DNA of 64,000 bases from Hysterium pulicare CBS 123377 (lineage: Eukaryota > Ascomycota > Dothideomycetes > Hysteriales > Hysteriaceae), in the NCBI GenBank assembly GCA_000467715.1, contig AJFK01000216.1:62001-126000 (forward strand), read 5' to 3'. The notes beneath the pieces are model-generated. The model was not told the origin of the DNA. It worked only from the letters and a program-made list of their open reading frames with translations, and did not search any database. Made by a program: the position numbers and the translations under genes. Every line of letters starts with the position of its first letter. Within the stretch, counting starts at the first letter, position 1. This document shows, in pieces, positions 10,691 through 22,965 of this stretch.

Positions 10691-11543
10691 ATTGATCTGG
10701 GAGGAACTGTTGTAATGCTGTCTGTTTGGGAATGTTAGATATGTGGCCAAAAGTTGTGACAGAAAGCAGTTGTGAGCGTGAGAGTATGTTATCGAATGTT
10801 GTTGGTGGTAGGAAAAGGAAAAGAAGAAGAAATCGAAGGTGAGGACAGAAGATATAAACAGGCCAAGGCGCTAAGAACCGGAAACTGCCGGCCAGGCTGC
10901 AGGTACCAGTGAATGTAGCTTCGTTTGCACTGTCCAGATCAGGTGACGCGTAGTACCATGTTTCGAAAGCATGGCCCGACAATGACGTCTTGTTTTAGTA
11001 CGCCAGACTTTGCAGAGAGCCTTTAGAGCAGTTCTACTCGTTGCAGCCAGCCTCACCCCTAGTTCATGGCTTGTATCTGATATCTGATGGGTAAGAAAAG
11101 ACTATACAATTAAAATATAACCTGCAGCCTGTTTATTATGTTGCTTACTACTACCCTCATTTTGAGGGTGCTCTTGACGATTTAATGCCCGCTAAGTGAC
11201 GTTGGAGTGAAGGACCGAGAGGTTGGCTCACCTGCAGCTACCCGTATGTCGAAACAGTGACGTAGGTTTGTTTATGGGCATTTTGGGCATGTTTTCCTGT
11301 AGCCCGCAGCAACGTAAATCCGTTTGGCGTGAGCGGCGCCTGCCTTCGACTTCCCAATTGATGGGGTAGTGGCTTGGCGTATATATACCTTCCTCAGCAG
11401 CGCCCACCTGCACGCTCTTTTCTTTTCCCCTCCACCCAACTTCCTACGATCACTTCAGTTGTTAGCCCTTTGGTTTTCTCCTAGTTCTTTTTCTCATCAC
11501 ACACTCGTTTAGCTTCTCGTTCACACTGCTAGCGAAGTTCAAT
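10691..11543. promoter_or_regulatory. Divergent promoter between two GPI-protein genes
   Basis: An 853-base gap between genes transcribed outwards. It holds a TATATATA element for the rightward gene and C/T-rich leader sequence just before 11544. No gene is recognised within it. Confidence 0.55.
11380..11387 (+). promoter_or_regulatory. TATA-like element
   Basis: TATATATA lies about 160 bases before the ATG at 11544 and is followed by a C/T-rich tract, a common layout for strongly expressed fungal genes. This is inference from motif and spacing only. Confidence 0.4.
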
Positions 11544-13343
11544 ATGAAGCTCCTTCAACTTGCTGCCCTTCTCGGAGGCGCTGCGTCTACAGTCTCAGCC
11601 TTTGCGTTCCCTCATGGTAAGTGAAGATTTCTTCTCTTCGAATTGCGGCGTGAGGCGTGACGGCAGGGCTCCAATTCCCTACAATTCCCGTCAGTCAAAG
11701 GCTACATAGAAACACCAGAAGTCAAGAAAATGGCTCACTCTAAACTCTGACGGACCTCACTCAACCCATCACATGAAACATCTGCTAACAGACACCCTCT
11801 AGAGTTCCAAGTCCGAGATGACAATGCGGGTGTCTACGTTCAAGTCTTCGAAGTCATGACGACTTCCATCGTCTATACCACGCAGGTGTTCACGGTCACC
11901 CAGTGTGGCCCTGACGTGATCAGTTGCCCTGCAGAGTCGGCGACCCTTGTTGTCGTGACCTCGACGGTGCCTGTGACAACCACGGTCTGCCCTCTCACAA
12001 TGACCTCTTCCTACACCAGCCTCATGTCGTCTACGCCGGCTCCGTCCAGCGTGAGCTCAATGGCTTCCAGCTCTTCCCAGACTTCAAGCCTCGTTGGGTC
12101 GACGTCAATATCTGCAAGTTCAATCGTGTCGACGGCATCTTCGGCTAGCTCTGTCACAGCCACTCCCAGCAGCACCTTGATTGCTCCAACGGATTCGACC
12201 TTGACCTCAAGCGTTCCAGCTACTTCGAGCTGTGAGGAGTCGAGCTCGATCATTCCAACCCCATCGAGCAGCTATGCAACTGTTTCGTCTTCAAGCACGG
12301 TCGGTCCAACAAAGTCGTCTGTCAGCTCATCAGTGCCAGCCACAACTTCCTCGACAACAGATACTCCGGCAACGAGCAGCTCGGTCTCTCAGTCTTCTAC
12401 CGGCTCATTGACCTCAGTTGGCGTGACAGCTTCATCCGTCTCTTCGGTCAGCACTGGAACGGGCTCTTCGGGATCGATCGCTCCGACGTCTTCCTCGTCG
12501 TCAGCCTACGTTCCACCACCCCCAGCAGCTTCAACAGTGTCGTCTAGCAGCTCCGTGCCTCCAAGTAACTCGACTCTTTCAAGCACAGCCAGCTCTTCAT
12601 CGGTTGTTCCTACCAATTCGTCAAGCACGGGAACCCCAAGTTCTACGGCAGTTGCTCCAACCGATTTGACGCTGTCTAGCTCCTCGTCTGTCGGCTACGT
12701 CACTGTAACGAGCTTCCGAACTCAAACCATGACTTCGGTCGTCACGCAGACCATGACGAACTCGTCAGTTTCTGGTACGCCGAGCTCTACTGCAGTGGCT
12801 CCAACAGATTCGACTCTGTCCAGCTCTTCCTCGGTTTCGGGCTATGGACCACCGCCATCCAGCACTGGCACACCGAGCTCCACAGCGGTTGCCCCAACGG
12901 ACTCAGTCTTGTCTAGCTCTTCTGCCTCAGGATACGGCCCACCCCCAACTAGCTCTGGCACGCCGAGCTCGACAGCAGTCGCTCCAACAGACTCAGTTCT
13001 ATCCAGCTCTTCCATCTCAGGATATGGACCGCCGCCAACTAGTTCTGGTACATCTGCGCTTCCTGCTCAGTCAACTTTGACATCCAGCAGCATCCTCGGG
13101 ACTGGTGTCTCTAGCACTCCTTCTGGGTAAATTTATCTTCCTTATCATTTTCATTCGGTCACTAACATGCGGTCTCTTAGCTACCCCAATGCGACATCGT
13201 CCAAGCCGTCCAACGGCACGATTCCAGTTCCTCCTCCGACCACTACCCCATACTACCAGAACACTGGCATGAACATCTCCGGCGCTGCCAATAGCTTGAT
13301 GCTCGCCATCATCGTCGCGATCGTATTCGTATATTTCGGATAA
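11544..13343 (+). CDS. Large Ser/Thr-rich GPI-anchored wall protein with internal repeats
   Basis: Exons 11544-11616, 11803-13126 and 13181-13343 give 519 residues. Exon 1 encodes a signal peptide (MKLLQLAALLGGAASTVSA). Exon 2 starts with a short Cys-containing segment (VFTVTQCGPDVISCPAESAT ... TTVCPLT) and then has roughly 390 residues of Ser/Thr/Pro/Val, including tandem repeats. Exon 3 supplies a Pro-rich stretch and the GPI signal (NISGAANSLMLAIIVAIVF, ending VYFG). Without the 54-base second intron the frame would stop just before the anchor signal, so the splice is well supported. Such proteins are usually heavily O-mannosylated spacers or adhesins attached to wall glucan. No ligand domain is recognisable. 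Confidence 0.85.
12777..13050 (+). repeat. 90-bp intragenic tandem repeat, three units
   Basis: Units begin at 12777, 12870 and 12960 (spacings 93 and 90 bases). Each encodes GTPSSTAVAPTDSxLSSSS, one variable residue, then SGYGPPP. A degenerate earlier unit near 12628 lacks the GYGPPP end. The units differ mostly at third positions and in the variable residue, and codon phase is kept. Such repeats in wall proteins are prone to length change between strains. Confidence 0.88.
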
Positions 13344-14851
13344 GTGTCCAGCGTCCTGTGATCGGGAGGTACACTGCATACTGGCTCTAGGTGTTATGTG
13401 CAACAGCCGTTGTGATGGACGCCTCGGGTTCGGAATGTGTGGTTCATTCTTTGACAACATATGCTTTGGCGGATGCACGCAGCGCAAGTCATATACTTAC
13501 GCTGGTGGATGTTGTACGATCTTTCTAATGACTGTTTTTTTTCTTCTGTTATGTAGCATGGAATCTTCTTTCCAGCACATGCAAAAACATAAAACCGGCC
13601 GAGTCATGAGCATGTTTTATGGAAACAGAAATTCAAATACACAAAAGTAGTTCTTAAAATCTTTTCGATTGGCCGTTTAAGCTCCACTTCCTACTTGCCT
13701 TTGTGATGAGCTTGAATTTCCACCTGTGTAGCGTCTTAATTTGTCTCCTGTGAGCTCTAATGAACGATGTCGTCTCCTCTACGACTATGGCTTGAATGAT
13801 GGAAGGAAGATGTGGATTGTTCACGTTGAGATGGACTTAGGAAATGTTGATGTTGTTGGATCAAGCTCCGACGCCAGAAATGCCACAACGCCTAAAAGCT
13901 AAACCATTCCTGTCATTGGATCGATCGTTTCGTCAAAATCCGCTCGTTAATCGGGCCTTCTAATCAAGTAACGAAATACCATTAGAATACCTATTCGCAT
14001 CTACAAATCAAAGGAAACGATTTCTTCAATTTCTTCTTTGGCGCGACGGAAATGGAGGCGCGTGGTTTATCGCGCCCTGGAAACCCTTTCTTCTTGCGAT
14101 AGGAAAGTAGAATATACTACGCGAGAACGATCAAGAACCTACGAGCCACTTTGTCACAAGCGGAATTGTAACATTTTGCGCTCAACATGGCTTGTTTCAG
14201 ATAGTAGATCATTCCTTCATTTCTCATGCTCAAAGTCATCTTGCTTCTATGAGATCTTACTACATCCCTCTTATGAGAACAATCGTTCGTGATACGGTAA
14301 GTTTTATGATCCGTAATTAAGACTATCGATATGATGCAGAATGAATACTAGATGATCATCTACCCTACCACGCAAACGCCGACCCCCTCACCATACCAGT
14401 TCAAGAACAACCGCAAGTGTCTAACATCGTCTTCTTCAAAGCACTGCTTTCCTAAGCGGGCACCTCTGACCCATATCAGGTCCGTCTGGCGCCGCAATTC
14501 ATCCACAGTCCATCTTTAGCGGGATCTTGAGCGGAGACCGCTCCATCAAAAGGTAGATACCCTAGTTTTCCTGATCCAGATTCGCAACATCGCAAAGTTA
14601 AACACCTACAGCTTGGCTTTTGGAGACTCGAGGGAGCTCCGTCGAAGGAATGCAGGATCATTGGTGGTCTTTATAGAAAGAAGCGAGACCTGCCCTCAAA
14701 CGCCAGTTGGCGGAGTGGGCATTCTTCCTTCGGGCTCTCAGTGAGGCGGTGACTTCGAGACGTTGAGAGCATGTACTCAGTACTCCACCGCCCTGTGATG
14801 ACATGCTCAACTAGCGGTGAGCTTTATCCTCTCCTCTGCCCCTCCTTTCCC
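13344..14851. other. Intergenic between convergent genes
   Basis: About 1.5 kb between the 3' ends of the GPI-protein gene and the FAD oxidoreductase. I see only short frames without domain signal, and no repeat or RNA structure. Confidence 0.45.
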
Positions 14852-16686
14852 TCAAAACTTCAACCCTGTCCCTAGCCTCTTGAACACGCTCTCGCTATCA
14901 TATATATCCCTCACCTTCTTCAGCCGCTTCAGGTTCTTCTCACCGTATCCTGAGAACGGATCCTGCCATGCAGCTGCGTAGTTCAGATACACGAACGGAT
15001 GAAGAAGGTTCATACTTTCTGCTAGCGAGCGAAGATCGTGTTCGAGGGATTGGAGGAGGGTGTGATAGTGGGTGTCATCATCTGGGGAGGTCCAGTAGAT
15101 TTCGGCTGAGAAGACTGTGGTGGTTGTTAGTTAGGGATACTGGTGGGTTCATTTTTCGGGAGAAAGATGACGTTTGGTGGTGGGGAGGGGGGAGGCTGGT
15201 GAGAACTTACGGATTAAAGAACTACCATCTTTTGAGAAGCCGAGTGCGTTGTCTCCGGTAGTGAGGTGTGAAGTTGTGAGGGGCTGGATTGTCATGCCTA
15301 TGAAGGTCTGTTCAGGGTAGGTCGGCTTGATATTCTTCGCGTAGGAGCGAAAGATGGCGGTGACTTGCTTGAGGAGGGGCGTAGAAGTGTGGAAAGTAAG
15401 ACTGAACTTCTCTTTTCTGTATAGGTTTGATCAGTATGGTATACACTTACTCAGTGGAAGCAGGGCGACGAAAAAGGCAGAGAGATAGAGACTTCTGACT
15501 TACCTATATATAGCATTCGCAGTCTCGTCCATTGCATCAGCAAGTCCAGCCATGTCCACAACATAAGTCTGATTCGCCACAGACGGAAAGTTCTCGAAGT
15601 CTTTGAATGCTGGATGAGTGACAGTGGCAGCCGTATTCACGAACATGATGACATTGGAATAGTGATCCCATTCCGGGTCATATGCCATGCTCATGAAGAG
15701 GTTGGCATCAGTATCATTAGTCTTCTCTGTGAATATCGTGAGAGCATCCAGGACTTCATCTACATCTTTATCCAAATACCCAGTCTTTGCCATGTACACT
15801 TCCTCCTGCTGGAATACTGGCATCTTGACCCGGGTCACGATACCGAAGTTACTCCCGCCTCCTTTCAATGCCCAGAAGAGGTCTGGGTGGGAGACTCTAC
15901 TCGCTCGCACACGAGTCGCGTTCGGAAGAATGACCTCAAATTCGAGAACGGCATCGCAGCTCCATCCGTAACGATTTGAGTGCCAGGAGAAACCGCCGCC
16001 AAGAACATATCCACCTACACCTACATTTCCGTCGCGCCCACCTACGACAGTTAAGTCGGCGTTACGAAGCTCTTCGTTCCTGTACACGTCGTTCCAGGTA
16101 CTTCCTACGCCAATCCAAACCGTCTGACTGGCCTGATCAAGCTCGATTGAGGAAAACTGATTAAGATCGATAGTGAGACCGCCATCTACATTACTTGCGC
16201 TAGAGACTGTCGTGTGACCACCACTTCGGACGGCAAAAGAAGAATTGGTTAGGATTATGCTATTGATGACCACGCTGAGTTCTATGGCGGAAGAGGGCGA
16301 GACCCGACACGTTGGGTGGACGTCGGATCTTTGTTGTGCAAGCCAGTAGCGGCGTTGTTGGACACGGTAGCCCAAGGAGCCTGGAAAGAGGACTTGATTC
16401 GGGAGGAGGCTTGCGAGGGTGTTGCACTTGATTGAGGAGTTTGATCAGGAAAGCACAAGAAGATGTTTTGACGAAGGATGGCAACCCACAAGGGATCGAA
16501 TCGTAGGAGAAGTTTTTTTAAGATATATCATCGAAATTGCAAATGGTATTGAATTAAACTCACAGCTGCTGAGGCCCCATTCTCATTCTTCAGGACTTGC
16601 TGCGCCTCATTCGCGCCCACAAGCCACGACTGTAAGAGAGACGCTAACAAGGGCATTACTGGCATAGACCACACCATCTCGAACAT
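14852..16686 (-). CDS. Secreted FAD-linked oxidoreductase (BBE-like, PCMH-type FAD domain)
   Basis: Exons 16686-16564, 16426-15504, 15416-15211 and 15114-14852 give 504 residues, typical for the family. Exon 1 is a hydrophobic leader (MPVMPLLASLLQSWLVGA within it), suggesting secretion. The FAD domain shows FAVRSGGHTT, where H112 is the usual site of covalent 8-alpha-histidyl flavin attachment, then VGGRDGNVGVGGYVLGGGFS and KGGGSNFGIVTRVKMP. The C-terminal BBE segment is clear (YLNYAAAWQDPF, GYGEKNLKRLKKVRDIYD). Relatives oxidise sugars, alcohols or alkaloid and polyketide intermediates with oxygen; the substrate cannot be read from sequence. No biosynthetic backbone gene is nearby, so a carbohydrate or defence role is at least as likely as secondary metabolism. 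The first ATG at 16686 was chosen; others at 16677, 16665 and 16656 would also leave a signal peptide. Confidence 0.9.
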
Positions 16687-17451
16687 AAGCCAGATATGGA
16701 AGAATTGGTAGCGCACGAGAGCGCTGTGGTGTAGCCGACACGATCAATGGTGGAGTGATCAAAGCATGTACCCGGACTGGGGGCTGATGGCTGAGTCTGT
16801 CGTGCGACTTTGGATTTGAGTGCAAAGATGCTTATGAGGGAATTTACGACTTCAAAAAGTGTTGTCTTCCAGACCGAGGTATCATAGCCTGCACAAGAAT
16901 TGATTGTTTGCAGGATGTTGGACCTGTGCTCGAAGGATCTTGACTGAAGTCGTCAACTTGTGAGCGAGGGTCCGTGCACAGCTTGTCTCAAGCTCGCTGC
17001 TACTTCCACGACAGACTCGGCAGGAGGCATGTTTCGCTTCCGCGATAAGCTGGGCGGAGATGTGGGTTTCATGGGTGGCACAATGTATGCAGCCTGTGTC
17101 CGAAGAACGTGTCTTTGCCTAGACCCGTGCGACGACGGGAGCGTCCCACAACATTGCACGGTTTCCGCCATGGAAGAACCACACCCATGGGTCCGATCAT
17201 CGGACGACAATCCTTGGGCATCAATCTATCACATTGGCACTCTGAAGGGAGAGTTCATACAGGAATACACTGTGTAGATTGAATTGAATTAAGGCATCCG
17301 CCTATTGCATTTGGTATTTGTGATATTATAATCCACGAGCTCTGCTCTGCAGTAAATGCAAAACACTATTACAACCTGCTAGAACGAAAGAATGCAACCC
17401 CATGCAGACCCGTTTGTTTCACCATCATTACTCATCCCCGTAGCGCCCTTT
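16687..17451. other. Intergenic with an unexplained Cys-rich frame
   Basis: About 765 bases between two leftward genes. A + strand frame at 16960-17277 is Cys-rich but starts with GTG and has no proven upstream exon (see findings). Nothing else is visible. Confidence 0.4.
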
Positions 17452-19291
17452 TTATACCGCGTGGGACTTGTCAGTGATGTGCTCGGTGGGAACAGCGACC
17501 TCGATGTTCTTCTCGGCAAGGTGCATCTCGGCGGCGAAAGTGGAGTGTGGCTTCCACTTGGCAGAAGTACGAGGAGTGGACTCTTCCAACATCTTGTCGA
17601 CTTGCTCGAGCGAGAGACCCTTGGTCTCTGGAACGAAGAAGTAGGCGAAGAGGAAGGAAACGCAGCAGAGACCGCCCCACATGAAGAAGATGTTGGAACC
17701 GAGGTTGGCGTCGTGCTTGTCGGTTCCGACGAGGTATGGAGTAATGACGGCAATGATACAGTTCCACTAGACTCAATGTTAGCATGAATTTCCCCTATTC
17801 GTAGCGATTTAGGGCCAAACTTACAAACCAATTGGAGGAGGTTGAGAGACCGACACCGCGGGAACGGATGGTAAGAGGGAAGATTTCACCAATAACGATC
17901 CAGGCAGCTGGTCCCCAGGTCATGGCGAAAGAGGCAATGTTCAAGCAGATGAAGGCAATCATAGCACGGACAGCGGCTGGGTTGTGCTCAGACGTCTTGC
18001 CGGCGGTGGCACCAATGATACCGACAATGAATTGCATCGTGACCATAGAGGCAGCGCCGTAGATGAGGATGGTACGACGACCGAGTCTCTCTACAATGTA
18101 GAAGGATACCGGCGTGGAGCAGACGTTGACGAGCGTTGTGATCAGGGAGATCAAGAAGGGGTTGCTGATTGAGCCCAATTGCTGGAAGAAAACGGTTCCG
18201 AAGTAGAAGATGAAGTTGATACCAGTGAGCTGTTGCATCATCTGCATAGCAATACCAAGAAGGGTACGGCGAATGTTGGAAGATCCATTGCTGAGACTAC
18301 CCTTGAAGCAGTTGGCCCAGCCTCCGATGTAGGATGTCTGGGGAACAATCGACATCTCATACTCGTGGTTGGCAATGATCTCAGCAAGTTCGTCCTGAAT
18401 GTACTCGGAGTCGATTGGCTGGCCACGGACCGAGGAGAGTGCCTTAGCAGCGCGGTCGAGCTTGCCTGTTGAACTGTCAGCTACATATTCAGATTATGGG
18501 TTTTCAAGACGCTTACCCTTCTTGACGAAATAACGCGGGGACTCTGGGAGAATGGCAAGACCGGTACCGAGGATCAACGCCCACAAGAATTGGACAGCAA
18601 TGGGGATACGGTAGGAGCCAGTGTCGCGGCGGTTCTGAGTAGCATAGACAACGCAGTTGGCGAGGAGAATACCAATGGTAATGCAGAATTGATATCCAGC
18701 GACAACGGCACCACGGACCTTTCGAGGTGCAATCTCGGACATGTACCTGCGGTTCAATTAGCGACTGCTTCTGGTAGCCATGTGAGGTACTTACAGAATG
18801 ACGATAGCCGAAATGAAACCAACACCGAGACCACAGATGATACGACCAGCGGCCATAACGCCGACGCCAGTGGAAGCGGTCTCGAGGATACAGCCAATGA
18901 TGAAAATACCACATCCGGCGATAATAGTCATACGGCGGCCAATGAAGTCGGCGACATCACCAGCGATGATAGCCCCGAAGAAAGTACCAGCAGAGAGAAT
19001 GGAGGTGGTCAGAGATTGCTCCCACGGGGGGACCTTGAAAGTCTTCTTGTAGTCTGTGTATTGCGTGCTGCTGGTGTCGGGGTACTTGACATTTGGGTAC
19101 TCCTTGCCGGTATACTGCTTGATGAAGTAGTCCATACCGAGGACACCTCCCATCCAGCCGGTGTCATACCCGAAGAAGATACCTCCAAAGGCCGCGAAGG
19201 CGACGATGAGGTAGGCTTTGATAGTAACGGGGGCTTCGATGCGGTTGACATCAGCCGTGCCGGTGACGGCGACTACTCCTCCACCAGGCAT
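17452..19291 (-). CDS. MFS sugar (hexose) transporter
   Basis: Exons 19291-18795, 18746-18517, 18465-17825 and 17766-17452 give 560 residues. The joins restore family signatures: FGGIFFGYDTGWMGGVLGM at the first helix, DFIGRRMTI in the loop 2-3 motif, YMSEIAPRKVRGAVVAGYQF directly after intron 1, LPESPRYFVKKGK, QQLTGINFIFYFGTVFFQQL, and SSNWF-WNCIIAVITPYL across intron 3, followed by FVPETKGLSLEQVDKML. This is the 12-helix sugar-porter family in the plasma membrane, probably a proton-coupled hexose importer of the high-affinity glucose transporter group. Substrate specificity cannot be assigned from these motifs. The neighbouring secreted FAD oxidase also points leftward, but the genes are separated by about 770 bases, and no shared role is implied. 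Confidence 0.95.
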
Positions 19292-22200
19292 GGTTGCAGT
19301 TGTGGTTTGCTGTAGGTCAAGGTTGGTGTTCTAATTCAAAAGATGGAGTCAGAAAGGAATGAGGCTCTTGTTTAAAACCCAAGACTGTGGGGTAGCGAGG
19401 GAGAAGATCAGGAAAGAGCTTGACCACGATGCTCGCAATTGACGCGGCAGCTGCACCTTTTAATAACGAGACCCCCGTCTGGTGATACGGCAGCACGGTG
19501 GCTTGTGGTTATGGGAACCGTAGCATCGTGACAGGGTCTAAGCACGGAATTGGGTGGTCACTCCGCAGCCAATCCTTCTAGAATGGAAGGATTCGAGACA
19601 GACTTTCACTGAAAATCACTTTGCTGGCATCTGCAGACGCGGCTGGAGCGCGTTTCGGACGGCCATGTTGCCTGTCCGGGCTAGACATTCACACCACACA
19701 AAGGCAGTTCTGGAGGGCAATCACTCGATGGATTTGCATCAATGGTTCGTTTTGTGGAGACGCTGGAGAGAGGGCCCCAACAGTTGACCCGAGAAGTGAG
19801 ATGGAGGACTAACATGGAGCACCTGGAGAAGCATGGGGCCGAGGGTCAAGCATGGGTCAAGCTCGGCTTAGGGGGTGCTTGGCGCTGGCGACGTGCAGAT
19901 TTTTCCAACTCTAAACCCTGCCGGTGGCCGAGGACGCAATTTTGGACGAATTGCAGGGAGATTGGAGCGTACCAGGGCCACTGCTCCGAGGCCCCTATGC
20001 GCGCCCGTCGATTTGCGGTGGTGGGAGGCGTGGAGGCGCCCGTTCTAAATCCTCCCGCCGCATCACCACACCACGCCTTGCCCCTTACGAGCCCGCCGTA
20101 CACATGACCGACGACGGCAATGGCGACGACTATTGCTACTTGCTCAGCTAGCTTTGTGCCATCACGAGGCTGGTCGAGCATGAAGGCCGACGTTTCGCCT
20201 TCACTTCAGCTCAGCCCCGAGTGGATGCCAGCAGATTAGTGATTTGATTGTGAGGGTGTCAAGAATATTGGTGTTTGTGCATCCTTGTTTCATAAAACAC
20301 GGCGATCAGAAGCAAATGTCGCTAAGGCCTTCCATCAGACAGGCTTCAGCGCGGAAGGCCGCTGTCCGCTGTGAAATTGATGAACATGAACATCTGGGAT
20401 GCAGCTATCCACAACGCGTACAAGCGGCGCATCGCGTTCCTTGCCCGGTCATAGTTTCTACCCATCAACCATGTGCATAATCACTCACACGGCCGTGCGC
20501 ACCTAGGTGGCTGTTTAGCTGGAAATCCTCAAACGGCATACAATATGGAGTCGGCCAATGATTGGATCGCATAAACACGACGGCCTCGCCGTACTTCCAA
20601 TCACATCTGAAAGTCACATTTCCTATTCCTTGGATCTTCCGATGTTGGTAGCACACTCGCGCAGCTGATCCATTTCTCAGGGTCATACCCGCCATACTCT
20701 TCAGGCTTCAGGACGGTGAGCGCGAAGCATGTTGTATGGGCTTGCTGATGGCGAGTTCTAAAAGTGAAGATTTCACAACGGCGCTGAGGTGTTGCTGACA
20801 AGGCGACTAGTTAGGAGTGGCGCTTTTAGTGGTGTTACCTTTCCTTTTTGCTCGCCACACCCGAAATCTGTCTTCCGCGTCTGGAGAATCCCTGGTTGGC
20901 GGCGCCTCCTACGATCCCTGACGAAGGAGGCTGGTCTCTAGAGAACGGCCAACCAGCGAGTCAGAGGCTCTTACTGCCAATCCAAAGATTTCCCATGACT
21001 GACCTCCATAGCTTCGGCGGCAACTCCTCCCGCTTTTGTCTCCACGCTCCGAACTTCACGCGCACACTATCGGATTTGCAAGGCCCTCTTTTTTTATCTC
21101 CAGATGTCGCGCGTCGAGGCGAGTGAACAAACTCGGTACGAGCCACGTTATCGTGAGAAAACCAGACTGTCAGTATCCACTCTTTGCCGTTTACCTCTAC
21201 CGGCAACCTGGACACCTCTTCAGGCCTGACCTTGTCACATGCCCAACAGACTGAAATTGTAGAGATCAACTCATCTTCTATCGTGATAGACTGTCTCCCT
21301 ACCAATCAGCATTGCGTTCGGCCTCCTTCCGATTTAGGGTCGACGAGAGAACCACAATGTTACAGTCTCCCCGCCACGTGGATTCCCAAGCTTCGTCGTG
21401 TATGCACCCCAGCGGAACCATAGAATAATGCGAGCATGCGACGGGTAGGCATGGTCGCATACGTAAAAATAAGCCGCCCGTATTCCCAAGGCAAAGAAAA
21501 AGAAACGTCCAGCCGTTGCAAAAGAGAGTGCGTCAGGAACCTCTTCTCCATGAAGTCTCCGGAACCTCTACCGCTTTCAGCAGCCCTTCCATGTTTCCTC
21601 CCGCATGCATCGCCAAGCCAATGTCGATAAGACGATGGACTGCTTCAAAACGGCACCGTCTCTAACGGTGCGCCACTATGCTCGGATACACCCGCATTTG
21701 GAAGTCTTGAAAGTGCGTTTTGTCGGCACTCCACCAACTTCCCCGAGCATCCTCCATGAGTCCACAATAATACATCTCCGCGTCTCCACAGGACGAGTCC
21801 AGACTCTTCGCACACAACATCTCGCAATGATGCCGAAGAGTCCTTTGTTCATGAAGCTTACTGACCGTAGATAATTTTAAAATGAAGCTAGTTTTTGGTC
21901 GTCATTCTTGCGAAATCTTTCGAAATCATTTCCTCCAGTGACCGCATTGGGCCTGGAGGCTCAAACTCACGTGGCCGAAGACAAAGAAATTTTGAAAACC
22001 AGAAATCTAGATCATAGCGTGTGGAGATGTCAACTCCAGTATTCTTTGTTTGACCGCTCGTTTGAGAGCTTTGACAGAAGACTTCGTGCGGTCATCAGAT
22101 GAAGATGAGTTTGAGTTTGATTGCGCAATTATTTCAATGGTTCGGTGTGCGATAACCCAACCGCCGGCCGTGATGCGAGTCGTATACAAGGAAATCTTGA

Positions 22201-22965
22201 AGCTAACTGAGTCGGGCCCTACCGCGTGTTGATATCCCGGAATTCTACCTTCTGACCATGGGCTTGGGAATACCGAGAATTTGGAATGGATGTATATCCA
22301 CCGAAGCATTCCCGCACATCGCTGAAGAGTCGGCGATGTATTTGTTTTTAGCCCACTATGCTAGACTTTTCTTCGTGATTAAATCTTTAAAAAAAGCCCT
22401 TCGCTATTTCTGGTGCTCCTTGTCGAACAAAGAAGAATACCATTTGCACTTCTTTAGCTGACCATTCTTCAAGACGGCCTCGCCGACTCCATCAATCAGT
22501 CTCGAGATGGTCACAAAAGAAATCTCTAGAAGACAATGGGGCTCCCCGTATAACCTTCCTCAAAGCACAGGGCCTCCACTATAAGGATTAGTTCTCCCAG
22601 ACTGCCTATAGACAAGCAGCCTTTGAGCCAGAAATAGCCAGTCATATCGTGTTGCCCGATCCGGAAGAAAGTGGTAAGGAATGACTGCCCAGTGTATAGG
22701 AAGCCCAGTCATGGCGTAGACCCCAGCATCATGGGCAATTCAAGGTGGGTTGCACAAGAAGCTTAGGCACCTCCACATTTCACCTCCTGGAGACCACTAT
22801 AATGGTGGGTTGTTGGATCGAATACTGATCAAATAGCCCAGGGACTAGCCTTTAGTATGGAGCACTCAAGGCGCATGGCACGAAAGATCGAGGCATTGCC
22901 GTTTTTCAGACGATGTACTTGTCGTCCAAACCCTAGTATGGTTGGACGAATATTTCGACCACTGC
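19292..22965. other. 3.7 kb stretch without a credible gene
   Basis: This lies between the sugar transporter's 5' end and the NLR's 3' end. The first part must hold the transporter promoter. Further in, many short frames occur on both strands; none has an ATG plus domain, and none can be joined by good introns. I saw no long repeats, terminal repeats or RNA gene. It may contain a decayed gene or an unannotated non-coding transcript. Confidence 0.45.

Noticed and set aside
14852-19291. FAD oxidase plus transporter as a secondary-metabolite cluster
   Set aside because: No polyketide synthase, NRPS, terpene enzyme or pathway regulator is near; the transporter is of the sugar-porter type.
18590-19315. 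241-codon frame on the plus strand
   Set aside because: Antisense to two exons and an intron of the sugar transporter, rich in Asp/Thr/Ser without any family match.
20961-21305. 114-codon minus-strand frame
   Set aside because: Partly protein-like, but no ATG-initiated gene with sensible introns could be built; kept only as a remark on the gene desert.
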